From: Melioribacteraceae bacterium
GTDB lineage: Bacteria > Bacteroidota > Ignavibacteria > Ignavibacteriales > Melioribacteraceae
Assembly: GCA_026417375.1 (NCBI GenBank)
Contig: JAOADJ010000011.1
Location: forward strand, 29,602 to 93,601
Length of the DNA: 64,000 nt
Direction: 5' to 3'
The notes beneath the pieces were generated by a model that ran no database searches, had not been told where the DNA came from, and saw only the letters and a list, made by a program, of their open reading frames with translations. Positions 34,959 through 44,232 of the stretch are shown here, piece after piece (within the stretch, counting starts at the first letter, position 1; each line of letters opens with the position of its first letter). Both the position numbers and the translations under genes were made by a program.

Positions 34959-35981
34959 ATGCTACCTGAAAAAAAACACAGCGAATTTTTATTATACCAA
35001 TCCGAAGACGGAACGATAAAAATCAACGTCCGCTTGGAAGACAACACCGTTTGGCTTACGCAAGCCGATATGGTAGAGCTTTTTCAATCGTCAAAATCCA
35101 ATGTCAGCGAGCATATCAAACATATTTTTGAAGAAGGGGAGTTAAAAGAAGAATCAGTTGTTCGGAAATTCCGAACAACTGCCGCAGACGGCAAAACCTA
35201 CGAGGTCAATCATTACAACCTGGACGTGATTATTTCCGTGGGCTATCGGGTAAAGTCGCTTCGTGGCACACAGTTTCGGATTTGGGCAACCGAGCGGCTT
35301 CGCGAATTTCTTATCAAAGGTTTTACTATGAACGATGACCTGCTCAAACAAGGGGGCGGCTATTTTGAAGAATTGCTGGAACGCATCCGGGATATTCGTT
35401 CATCAGAAAAAATATTTTACCGTAAAGTCCTTGAAATTTATGCCACAAGCATTGACTACGACCCCAATGCCGAAATTACTCAAAAGTTTTTTCAAACCGT
35501 GCAGAACAAACTGCACTGGGCGGCACACGGGCATACGGCAGCGGAAATCATTTATCAAAGAGCCAATGCACATTTGCCCTTTATGGGTTTAACGGCATTC
35601 AAAGGCAGAAAGCCCACAAAACAAGAAATAACCGTTGCTAAAAATTATCTGAATGCCGAAGAATTAGCCGTGCTGAACCGTTTGGTATCTGCTTACCTGG
35701 ATATTGCCGAAATCAATGCCATGCAGCGCAAACCCATGTATATGAAAGATTGGATTGAAGTGCTCGATGGCTTTATAAAAATGAGCCGTCAGGAAGTGCT
35801 TACCCATGCCGGGAAAATATCGGCAGAACTGGCACAGCAAAAAGCATTGGCAGAATATGAAGCATATAAGAAAAAATCAGAAGAAGATTTATCAGAAGTT
35901 GAAAAGCAATTTATTGCTAGCATAGAACAAGCACAGAAAAAACTGAAAGCATTAAAACCTAAAAATAAAAGCGAGAAATAA
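34959..35981 (+). CDS. rhuM: RhuM-family protein
   Basis: A 340-residue protein matching the RhuM family: FLLYQSEDGTIKINVRLEDN, VWLTQADMVELFQSSKSNVS, YNLDVIISVGYRVKSLRGTQ and FRIWATERLREFLIKGF. The family has no proven function; members often lie inside type I or III restriction loci or toxin-antitoxin-like settings. The C terminus is a Glu/Lys-rich helix. It starts 3 bases after mod and its stop overlaps the res start (TAATG), so all three form one operon. Its codons are clearly more G+C-rich than those of the chromosome. Confidence 0.88.
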   Translation: MLPEKKHSEFLLYQSEDGTIKINVRLEDNTVWLTQADMVELFQSSKSNVSEHIKHIFEEGELKEESVVRKFRTTAADGKTYEVNHYNLDVIISVGYRVKSLRGTQFRIWATERLREFLIKGFTMNDDLLKQGGGYFEELLERIRDIRSSEKIFYRKVLEIYATSIDYDPNAEITQKFFQTVQNKLHWAAHGHTAAEIIYQRANAHLPFMGLTAFKGRKPTKQEITVAKNYLNAEELAVLNRLVSAYLDIAEINAMQRKPMYMKDWIEVLDGFIKMSRQEVLTHAGKISAELAQQKALAEYEAYKKKSEEDLSEVEKQFIASIEQAQKKLKALKPKNKSEK

Positions 35982-37546
35982 TGGCATTTCTACACGAAAT
36001 ATTCAATAATCCATTCGCCAAAAAAGCCTTAGCTCAGGTAGAGGTTCCTAATTGGATCACCGATAATCTGAAATTTGACCAAAGACCTTATCAAATTGAA
36101 GCATTTAAGCGATACATTTATTTAGACCAAGAAGATTTAGAAGAAAAGCCAAGAAAGCCCTACCACCTACTTTACAATATGGCAACAGGTAGCGGAAAAA
36201 CTCTCATAATGGCAGGTTTAATGTTGCACCTTTACCACAATGGCTATCGCAACTTTTTGTTTTTTGTAAACAGTAATAATATTATTAGGAAAACTAAAGA
36301 CAATTTTCTCAATCCGAAAGCTTCAAAATATTTATTTAAAGATAAAATTGTTATTGAAGGCAAAGAAGTGTTGATTAAAGAAATTGACAACTTTGAAGAA
36401 GCCGATAATCAAAACATAAATATTAAGTTTACCACCATTCAGCAATTGCATATTGACCTGAACAATACAAAAGAAAACAGTGTAACTTACGAAGATTTTA
36501 AAAACAGAAAATTGGTTTTAATTGCTGATGAAGCTCACCACCTTGTAGCAGGAACAAAACAAGGAAATATTTTTGGAACTTGGGAAGACACAGTAAAAAA
36601 AATTCACGAATCCAATTTGGATAATATTCTATTGGAGTTTACCGCAACCATTGACACCGATACAATAGAATTAATCAAACACTATCAGGACAAAGTTATT
36701 TTCAAATACGACCTTGCCCAATTTCGTAAAGACAAGTATTCCAAAGAAATCAACCTTATCCGTTCTTTTTATGATGAGAAAGAGAGAATCATTCAAGCTT
36801 TGATTTTGAATTTATATCGTCAGGAATTAGCAACTTCTCACAATATAAATTTAAAACCCGTAATTCTTTTCAAAGCCAAAAAAACTATCAAAGAATCAGA
36901 GCATAACAAAGAAAAATTCCATTATCTGATTGATAATTTTTCTGTTGCAATGGTAGAGAAAATTCAAAAGACTTCAACCGTTACAATCGTTCAAAAAGCT
37001 TTTCGATTTTTCGAAGAAAAAGGCATTTCAACTGAAGAAATTGTAAAACGTATTCAAGCCAATTTCAAACCCGAAAATTGCTTAAGTGCCAACAATGACG
37101 CAGAAGCCGAGCAAAACCAGATATTGCTAAACACATTGGAAGATGAAAACAATCCAATCCGTGCTGTTTTTGCTGTTCAGAAACTTAACGAAGGGTGGGA
37201 CGTATTGAATTTGTTCGACATTGTTCGTCTTTACGATGGTAGAGATAGTAAAGATGATAAACCAGGTAAGACCACAATTTCTGAAGCACAGCTTATTGGT
37301 CGTGGTGCAAGGTATTATCCTTTTGTCTTAGAACAAGGCGTTGCCCTGAACTTGTCCAAGGGTCAAGATAAGTTCACCCGTAAATTTGATCACGACGTTT
37401 CTAATGATCTACGGATTTTGGAAGAACTGTATTACCACACTAAAGAAGATAGCCGTTACATTTATGAACTGAAGAAAGCTCTCATTGATACTGGTATCTA
37501 TGAAGATGACGAAAACCTCATTACGAAAAAACTCATTTTCATTTAG
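35981..37546 (+). CDS. res: type III restriction enzyme Res, truncated after the helicase domain
   Basis: ATP-dependent translocase subunit of a type III system. The 521-residue protein has the SF2 helicase set: Walker A MATGSGKT near 69-76, Walker B/DEAH in LIADEAHHLVAG, KLNEGWDVLNLFDIV and motif VI QLIGRGARYYPF. Family members are about 900-1000 residues, with a PD-(D/E)xK nuclease at the end. This one stops just after YIYELKKALIDTGIY, so the nuclease is missing and nothing recognisable follows in any frame. It probably cannot cut DNA. The stop is 31 bases before a 22-bp repeat that also occurs beyond the DISARM-like operon. Confidence 0.88.
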   Translation: MAFLHEIFNNPFAKKALAQVEVPNWITDNLKFDQRPYQIEAFKRYIYLDQEDLEEKPRKPYHLLYNMATGSGKTLIMAGLMLHLYHNGYRNFLFFVNSNNIIRKTKDNFLNPKASKYLFKDKIVIEGKEVLIKEIDNFEEADNQNINIKFTTIQQLHIDLNNTKENSVTYEDFKNRKLVLIADEAHHLVAGTKQGNIFGTWEDTVKKIHESNLDNILLEFTATIDTDTIELIKHYQDKVIFKYDLAQFRKDKYSKEINLIRSFYDEKERIIQALILNLYRQELATSHNINLKPVILFKAKKTIKESEHNKEKFHYLIDNFSVAMVEKIQKTSTVTIVQKAFRFFEEKGISTEEIVKRIQANFKPENCLSANNDAEAEQNQILLNTLEDENNPIRAVFAVQKLNEGWDVLNLFDIVRLYDGRDSKDDKPGKTTISEAQLIGRGARYYPFVLEQGVALNLSKGQDKFTRKFDHDVSNDLRILEELYYHTKEDSRYIYELKKALIDTGIYEDDENLITKKLIFI

Positions 37547-37577
37547 AATTTCAACCTACTTTTTAATTCTCTCATGC

Positions 37578-37599
37578 ACAATTTTTCTTTTAGCTAAAT
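37578..37599 (+). repeat. left copy of 22-bp direct repeat flanking the DISARM-like operon
   Basis: Identical over 22 bases (ACAATTTTTCTTTTAGCTAA plus AT) to 46221-46242. Upstream of the core, both copies also share ATTCT and CTCA with a 4-base difference in spacing. It lies just after the truncated res. Confidence 0.8.
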
Positions 37600-38072
37600 T
37601 ACCTACTATAGATGAGAAATATTAAAAAAATCATTCATAGCTTCATAAAACAATTCGCTCTCTATTGCATCTTTTTTCCCTTTATTTTAAGTTACGTTGG
37701 TTATAAAAGGTTTCTTATCTTATAAGAGAATACAGTTAATTTTAAAATGACTTTTGATAGGGCATAAAATCAAGTCTATAATTCATTGAATTAATAATTT
37801 GAATACTATTTTTCTTTCCCCTTTTTTAGGAATATTAAATAAAAAGAAAAATGAATCCTAAAGTTCTTTCTAAAATTCATATTTCAATTTGAACTGATTG
37901 GGATAAACAGCAAAAAGCACTTTCCCTGGTAAATGAAAAATTGAGGGTGATAAATTATACGTGAAATTTGACGATCCAGTAAAACTTGATGAAAGAACCT
38001 ACGTAATCAAAGAAAAAAAATTACTTAATTAAGTTGTTGAAAATGCTTTGCAAAAAAAATAATAATTTTAAC

Positions 38073-38097
38073 TTAGTGGTCATATATTGTCCACTAA
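38073..38097. promoter_or_regulatory. dyad ahead of the DISARM-like operon
   Basis: TTAGTGG and CCACTAA form a perfect 7-bp inverted repeat with an 11-base centre, about 62 bases before the first gene of the operon. No T-run follows, so an operator is more likely than a terminator; its binder is unknown. Confidence 0.4.
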
Positions 38098-38158
38098 ATA
38101 AATCCATTAATATGGCAATAATTATTTCTTACTATTTTATCAAAAAATTATAATTTCA

Positions 38159-39097
38159 TTGTACGATAAAATTTTAAATAATGATTACTATCACTTATTA
38201 CTAAATTCTTTTAAAGATTCTGATCTAAATCATTCTCTTTTGCCTATCTCGCAGTTTAATAGAATAAATCTCTCATTTATTAAAAAAGCAATTTCAAAAA
38301 AGAATGGCTTTGATATTATTATTAAATTTCCTAAGCATTATGATTCAATGTTAGATGAATTTTATGCAAACCTTTATCTCTATATAGCCAATTTTCAGTT
38401 TAACGAAAATTATATAAATACTAATTTTGAAGTAGGTGAACTTTTAGTAAGAAAGATTGGCAAGAAAAATAGAAGATATAAAGTGGTAGAAATTAAAAAA
38501 CAGCAATTTATCTTGCTTGAACAAAAAAAAGAATCTCTAAAAGATTTTAATGGTCCCGCCACACTTTATGTTGATAGAGAAAATATTATTAAAGAATTTG
38601 TACCTATTAAGCGACCATTAAAAAAAGAATCGCTGAATAATTTTCTGGAATTATTTAGTAGTTTAAATAAACTTGATAAAAATAAAGATTATTTTCCTAC
38701 TAAATTTGATTCAATTACTGTATTAGTCGGTTCAAAAAGAATATTTGATAATTTTCGAAATACTTCAATTCTTGAAGCTAATCTCTATAATAGTATCCCC
38801 TGTTATTATTTAACCCGTGATGGGAAAGATAGTGATACTTTAGGTATTGAGCCATTATTATATTTTGTCCCTTCATATAACATTGCTTATCAATATATTA
38901 TTCAAAATAAAATACAGGTTAGTAACATTGTTTTACTTAATGATGGTTTTGATGAGTTACAACAAATTATTAGTGACCAATCAATTTATTGTTTCCGGAT
39001 TCTAGGAATTTGCACAACACCAATTGAAGAAAAATTAAACAACATAAAATATTGGGAATGGCATAAAGAGGAAATTAATTTAATAAAATCATTATGA
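38159..39097 (+). CDS. first gene of the DISARM-like operon; possible N-terminal half of a split DrmE
   Basis: A 312-residue cytosolic protein with no signal or membrane helix. The start is uncertain: the TTG at 38159 has no ribosome site, and the frame is open only to 38111. The second half (VLVGSKRIFDNF, SIPCYYLTRDGKDSDTLGIE, LLYFVPSYNIAYQYI, NIVLLNDGFDELQQI) reads like an ATPase-like alpha/beta fold without a P-loop. It overlaps the next gene by 4 bases. Class 2 DISARM loci have a drmE gene of unknown biochemistry. This and the next product together (about 820 residues) fit its size and place; that link is inference. Confidence 0.5.
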   Translation: MYDKILNNDYYHLLLNSFKDSDLNHSLLPISQFNRINLSFIKKAISKKNGFDIIIKFPKHYDSMLDEFYANLYLYIANFQFNENYINTNFEVGELLVRKIGKKNRRYKVVEIKKQQFILLEQKKESLKDFNGPATLYVDRENIIKEFVPIKRPLKKESLNNFLELFSSLNKLDKNKDYFPTKFDSITVLVGSKRIFDNFRNTSILEANLYNSIPCYYLTRDGKDSDTLGIEPLLYFVPSYNIAYQYIIQNKIQVSNIVLLNDGFDELQQIISDQSIYCFRILGICTTPIEEKLNNIKYWEWHKEEINLIKSL

Positions 39098-40623
39098 TTT
39101 GTTTACACAAAATTTGTGACAAAAAGTTAGATCAGCTAATCGACCAATATAATTCTGCCTTAAGTTATCTTAAGGGTGCCCCTTATTTTATAGATAATAT
39201 TATGGAATATTCGTATTATTTTAGTCTACTTATAAAAAGTATCATAAGCAATCAAGAATCAAATAATAATGATTTGGAATCAAGAATAAAATTCAATTCT
39301 TCATTTGAGAATAAATTACTAAATAACGGAATTAATATTCAACAATTACCAAGTGAGCTAAATTTAAAAAACATTCTTTTAGAAATATCATCAACAATTA
39401 ATAAACAAAATAAAAAGGCAGATTCAATTTTCAACTACCTCCAAGAGTCAAAAAATAGTAATATTGAAAGTTCTATACCTCATTCTATATTATTCCCAAA
39501 ACAACAAAATAAAGCTCTAATTATTAGTAATAATTACGATGAAGATTATTTAAGAGATTATTTTGAAAAGAATGCTTTTAATAATATTGAAATTATCAGA
39601 TACAAAAAATTTATTAAAAGAAAAGAAGAAGAATTAAAAGAATATTTTGTCATTGGATATTTTCTAGAAGGTTACAGAGACTTTGAAATTTATCATAACA
39701 TGTCAGTTACTGTAAATCTTTATCTTTATGAATTTGAAGAATGCTTATATAATAATTGTATAAACAAATACAAATCAAAATTAGAAGAAGAATTACAATC
39801 TGATGATAGATATTTTATTAGCGGTATTAAATATGAAGTCCCTGCTCCTATACCTGTTTCAATAAGTCAAGCACTTCAAAATATAATTGATAGGACTAAA
39901 GATTGGAATGAAAAAGAATTTGATATTAATATAGATGATCCTGATGAAAACTCAAATGAATTTATCGCTTATAGAATCGAATACGAAGGTACAACCGATA
40001 TAGATAATTTAAAATCTACTGACACAGTATTCGATGAAAAAAATAATTTGATTAAAGTAAATAAATTAAAATCTGGTGATATTATTAGAGTTTATAAACT
40101 TGACTTTGGTGAAATCCTTCTTAACACAGCTATGGAATTTCAAAGTGAAGTATTCACTCTTATAGAAAAACATAGCAAACTTTGGAAAAGTTGTTTAAAT
40201 GAACTTTATCTCAAAACTTTTAAAGAAAATATTCATCATTTACATTCTCAGTTAAAACATCATGGTGTTAATGTCAAGTCTTCTACAGTATTTAATAATT
40301 GGATTAATGGAAATACTAAATTCCCTAAAAGCGATAAGGTTATTAAGGCTATATATGAAATATCTAAAGATAAAATATTAGGTTTATCTTTTAATGATAT
40401 CCTAAAATCTAAAAGAATATATAATAGTACAATGATTTCTTTGGGTAGGGATTTAAAGGATGAAATAAAGAACTTCCTTTCTAATGGTAATATTGGTGAA
40501 ATAATTCAAAAAAATAATATAACTCCTGAAACATTGAGAAAAGCGATTGATGAACAAATGCCTTTAAGGAAAATAAAGAACATCTCAACATTTTTAATTA
40601 AAAAGGAGGATGTTGATGAGTGA
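39094..40623 (+). CDS. second gene of the DISARM-like operon; possible C-terminal half of a split DrmE
   Basis: A 509-residue soluble protein of unrecognised family. Its middle has KALIISNNYDEDYLRDYFEK and FVIGYFLEGYRDFEIYH, which look like a degenerate helicase C-domain. The end carries a possible DNA-binding segment (VNVKSSTVFNNWINGNTKFP, then NITPETLRKAIDEQMP). It overlaps the gene before by 4 bases (ATGA) and the helicase gene after by 8, so it is firmly part of the operon. A split DrmE with its partner is my best guess. A new DISARM accessory protein is the alternative. Confidence 0.5.
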   Translation: MICLHKICDKKLDQLIDQYNSALSYLKGAPYFIDNIMEYSYYFSLLIKSIISNQESNNNDLESRIKFNSSFENKLLNNGINIQQLPSELNLKNILLEISSTINKQNKKADSIFNYLQESKNSNIESSIPHSILFPKQQNKALIISNNYDEDYLRDYFEKNAFNNIEIIRYKKFIKRKEEELKEYFVIGYFLEGYRDFEIYHNMSVTVNLYLYEFEECLYNNCINKYKSKLEEELQSDDRYFISGIKYEVPAPIPVSISQALQNIIDRTKDWNEKEFDINIDDPDENSNEFIAYRIEYEGTTDIDNLKSTDTVFDEKNNLIKVNKLKSGDIIRVYKLDFGEILLNTAMEFQSEVFTLIEKHSKLWKSCLNELYLKTFKENIHHLHSQLKHHGVNVKSSTVFNNWINGNTKFPKSDKVIKAIYEISKDKILGLSFNDILKSKRIYNSTMISLGRDLKDEIKNFLSNGNIGEIIQKNNITPETLRKAIDEQMPLRKIKNISTFLIKKEDVDE

Positions 40624-43600
40624 TGCACGTGATATTTATATTGATAGAATAAAACGTGAACTTATTGGTCCTGGCTCAGATATATTTTATTGCTCTGATG
40701 ATTTTAGTGATGAAATTATAGAAGGCAAACCTTTATCAAGATATTATTCAGGTATTTTATTTCCCCCAAAAACAGAATTAGCCGAAGATGAACCAGAATT
40801 ATTTCAAGAAGATAACGATGAACTTAACGCAGAACCAGATGAATTGATTACCAAAGAAATGGATTTTGTTACAAAAGAAAATGAAATACTTGATAATTCT
40901 GAATATGATGAAACATTTAAATTGACAAGTAATCTATACTTTCCTACAAATATAGGCCTTACCTTTTGTATCCCTTTTGAAAAAAATGAAATTAATTTGA
41001 ATCTTAGTTTTGGCACATACAAAAAAGCAAATAGCAAAAATGTCAAGTTAAAATATAATGGTGAAGGAATTGATCTAATATCACGATTTGGACTTCAAGA
41101 GTACATTGATTTTGATGTTGAAAATAATATCCTTTCATTAAAAAAAGAGTTGAAAGGTAATAAGCGAGTAAATCAAAAAAGTGAGGATTACTTAATAATT
41201 GATGCCTGTCTTAAAAGTTTTGCTAAAGAAATTTCCAAAGATCATACATTGCTGAAGCATCTTAAAAAATTAGTTTACGGTAAAGACAAATGGCAAAGAG
41301 TTTCTCATAATTACAATTTTAAAGTACCAATTAATAAAAACCATAAAGCATCTTTAGAAAAATTTGTCGATGAATTAAAAAAACTACCACAAAATTTAAT
41401 AAATAATATTATACTCCATGTTAAAGTTTACCAAGACAAAGATCAACAAAAAAAGTTTGTAAAAATATTACTTGAAAATAAAGCTCTTGGAATTAAAGCT
41501 AAAAAATATTTACCAACTAATGAAAAACTTAATCAAAGCTCTCTTTTTCAGGTAGAACTCTTTGTGAATTCTATAAATTTATTACCATTTGATAAATTTG
41601 TAGAAAATGAATTCCTCTCAGATGAAGATAAAACACTTAACTTTTTATATGAAGATATAAAAAGTTATGGAATAGGGCATGGTACATCTTGTGAATGGGA
41701 ATTGGCAGATAAACCAACTTGGATTAAAACTTCCTTCTTCCCTTATCATGATATAAAAAACCAAAGCACAGAGTTTGATTTTAAAGATGTCGAAGTTGAA
41801 AAAATTCTCGACATTAAAAACCTATCATCTTTCACACAATTAAATAATGATGAAATTATTTCTGGTCTAAAAAGGTTTAACAATTTTTATAAAGAATGGA
41901 TTAATGAAAAAAAAGAAGAAAACAAAAATCGTTCTAATAGTGATATAGGTAACAGTAATCTTTTAAAATGCATTAATATATTTAATAGAATTCAGAATGG
42001 TATAGAAATTTTAGAAAAAAATAATAATGCTTTCAAAGCATTTCAGTTTGCTAATTCTGCAATGTATATGCAAATGTTTCATTCTGCCAGTTATTTCGGC
42101 AACGAATTTAACAAGGGTTTTGAATTATTTGAATGGAATGAGCGATTCCAACAAAAAGGTATTCCCAATTATGCTGATTATGAAACTATTAGTTTCCCTT
42201 CAGCAAGGGTACCTAAATGGCGTCCATTTCAACTTGGTTTTATTCTGCTTTCGCTCCGTTCAATAGTTGAACCAGCTTCTGAAGTTAGACAATTGGTGGA
42301 TTTAATTTGGTTTCCAACCGGTGGTGGTAAAACTGAAACGTATCTTACCGTAATTGCTTTTTTAATCTTTTACAGAAGATTAGTTCACAAAGAAAAAGGA
42401 TATGGTGTAAATGCTATTATTCGTTACACGTTAAGATTATTAACTGCACAACAATTTGAAAGAGCTTCAAAAGTAATATTTGCTTGTGAAAAAATAAGAA
42501 GAGAAAATAAAAAGATTTTAGGTGATGAAGATATTACGATTGGTTTTTGGGTCGGTGCCTCCACAATTCCTAATTCTTTTGCCAAAGCCAATGAATCTCT
42601 AGATAGAATTCTATCTCGTCTGAATAATGGTTATAAAGTAAATAATATCTTCCAAGTTAATATCTGTCAATGGTGTAATACAAAAATTGTTACAAGATTT
42701 AATAAAGATGATCAACGATATAGAATTAGTATTCGTGCAAATTATTTAAACCAAGGAATAAAAGTTTATTGTCAGAATCCACAGTGCGACTTCTCAGAGC
42801 AAAAAAATGGTTTCCCTATTGTCTTGGTTGATGAAGATATTTATAATAAACCACCAACTTTACTTTTTGGAACAGTCGATAAATTTGCAATGCTTGCTTG
42901 GCGACCGGAAGGCAGAAAGTTATTCAATCAACATACTGATTGCATTCCACCAGAACTTATTATTCAAGATGAGCTTCATCTGATTAGTGGTCCTTTGGGT
43001 AGTATAGTTGGCTTGTATGAAAATGTCATACAATCTTTATGTGAAAAAAATGGTCTTTCTCCCAAAATTATTGCTTCTACAGCAACCTCTAAAAATGCAG
43101 AGAACCAAATCAAAAAATTATATGGTCGTCATGTAGCAATATTTCCTCAGTTTGCTCTTGATACAAAAAATAATTTCTTTTCTCGCACAGAAGAACATTC
43201 TTTACGACGATATATTGGTATAATGCCTACTGGTAAAAACTTTACTATGACTCAATTAAAAATTTTAGCAGCAATGTTATATGCAAGACTTGATGTTTGG
43301 CAAAACAAAGATCAAACAATTAACAAATGTGCCGATAATTTTTGGACTGTTGTTTCTTATTTCAATAGCTTGAAAGATGTTGGGAAAATGGCAAATAAAA
43401 TTGCTTCTGAATTAAGAGATAGTACTTTGAAGCAAATGCATAATAGATTATTAAATTCAATTTCCGCAAATTATCGCAGGTTAAAATTTGCTCAAGAATT
43501 GACTAGCAGAATTCCAAGTGACCGTATTAAAGAAACCTTAGATAAATTAAATATTCAATTTGACAATAATATTGAAAATTCAAAAGCTATTGACATAGTT

Positions 43601-44230
43601 CTTGCCACCAATATGATTTCCGTTGGTCTTGATGTTCCAAGACTTGGTGTTATGCTTGTTAATGGTATGCCAAGAAATATTGCTGAATATATCCAATCAA
43701 CTTCACGAGTTGCAAGAAAAAATAAAGGCTTAGTTTTCACATTATTTAATCCGGACAATTCGAGAGACTTATCATACTTCGAACATTTTGTTACTTTTCA
43801 TCAAAAGTTCTATAAAGAAATTGAACCTTTGAGTTTGACTCCATTTACTGATAATACATTCGATAGAATGTTGCTTACAGCAATCGTAACTTATTTTAGA
43901 CATAAGTTAGGTAATTACTCAAATGATGATGTTGTGAATTTGGAAAAAAAAGTTATCTTATATGAACTTAATGTTTTAATTGAAAAATATAAAGGTATAA
44001 CAGATAATGAAAAAAATGATTTTATGAAAAAAGTTGAACATCTTCTAGATTATTGGGAAAATAAAATTAGAGCCTTAAAAAATGCAAATTATGAATTGAA
44101 ATTTAAATCGAATAGACTTGATGAAAGTTTTCTCAAAACAAGAGATCAAATAAGAAATGATGAATATTCTATTATGCAATCTGTTAGAAATGTTGAACCA
44201 TCAACTAAAATAATAATTAATCAATTTTAA
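40616..44230 (+). CDS. drmA: DrmA-type helicase of DISARM
   Basis: A 1204-residue helicase. I start it at the ATG at 40616, which has AGGAGG six bases upstream, rather than at the ATG at 40610 that abuts this site. The first 450 residues are a family-specific N-terminal region. The SF2 core follows: Walker A FPTGGGKTE near 566, a four-Cys zinc ribbon (CQWC near 684, CQNPQC near 719), GTVDKFAMLAWRPEG, the DELH box near 785, TSRVARK-type motif VI near 1030. This layout is that of DISARM DrmA, which with DrmB acts against incoming phage DNA. drmB follows after 2 bases. Confidence 0.88.
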   Translation: MSDARDIYIDRIKRELIGPGSDIFYCSDDFSDEIIEGKPLSRYYSGILFPPKTELAEDEPELFQEDNDELNAEPDELITKEMDFVTKENEILDNSEYDETFKLTSNLYFPTNIGLTFCIPFEKNEINLNLSFGTYKKANSKNVKLKYNGEGIDLISRFGLQEYIDFDVENNILSLKKELKGNKRVNQKSEDYLIIDACLKSFAKEISKDHTLLKHLKKLVYGKDKWQRVSHNYNFKVPINKNHKASLEKFVDELKKLPQNLINNIILHVKVYQDKDQQKKFVKILLENKALGIKAKKYLPTNEKLNQSSLFQVELFVNSINLLPFDKFVENEFLSDEDKTLNFLYEDIKSYGIGHGTSCEWELADKPTWIKTSFFPYHDIKNQSTEFDFKDVEVEKILDIKNLSSFTQLNNDEIISGLKRFNNFYKEWINEKKEENKNRSNSDIGNSNLLKCINIFNRIQNGIEILEKNNNAFKAFQFANSAMYMQMFHSASYFGNEFNKGFELFEWNERFQQKGIPNYADYETISFPSARVPKWRPFQLGFILLSLRSIVEPASEVRQLVDLIWFPTGGGKTETYLTVIAFLIFYRRLVHKEKGYGVNAIIRYTLRLLTAQQFERASKVIFACEKIRRENKKILGDEDITIGFWVGASTIPNSFAKANESLDRILSRLNNGYKVNNIFQVNICQWCNTKIVTRFNKDDQRYRISIRANYLNQGIKVYCQNPQCDFSEQKNGFPIVLVDEDIYNKPPTLLFGTVDKFAMLAWRPEGRKLFNQHTDCIPPELIIQDELHLISGPLGSIVGLYENVIQSLCEKNGLSPKIIASTATSKNAENQIKKLYGRHVAIFPQFALDTKNNFFSRTEEHSLRRYIGIMPTGKNFTMTQLKILAAMLYARLDVWQNKDQTINKCADNFWTVVSYFNSLKDVGKMANKIASELRDSTLKQMHNRLLNSISANYRRLKFAQELTSRIPSDRIKETLDKLNIQFDNNIENSKAIDIVLATNMISVGLDVPRLGVMLVNGMPRNIAEYIQSTSRVARKNKGLVFTLFNPDNSRDLSYFEHFVTFHQKFYKEIEPLSLTPFTDNTFDRMLLTAIVTYFRHKLGNYSNDDVVNLEKKVILYELNVLIEKYKGITDNEKNDFMKKVEHLLDYWENKIRALKNANYELKFKSNRLDESFLKTRDQIRNDEYSIMQSVRNVEPSTKIIINQF

Positions 44231-44232
44231 TT

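Larger units (their letters stand above)
37547..38158 (+). other. 612-bp gap between res and the DISARM-like operon; possible gene debris
   Basis: No intact gene. It holds the left copy of the 22-bp repeat (37578-37599) and a dyad at 38073-38097. Between about 37851 and 38032 the reading frames show short coding-like pieces, such as SKIHISI-stop-TDWDKQQKAL and KFDDPVKLDERTYVIKEKK, broken by stops. These may be remains of a decayed gene, but I cannot tie them to Res or any other family. Confidence 0.5.

Noticed and set aside
40610..40615. ATG at 40610 as the drmA start
   Set aside because: The AGGAGG site touches this ATG; the ATG at 40616 has the right six-base spacing.
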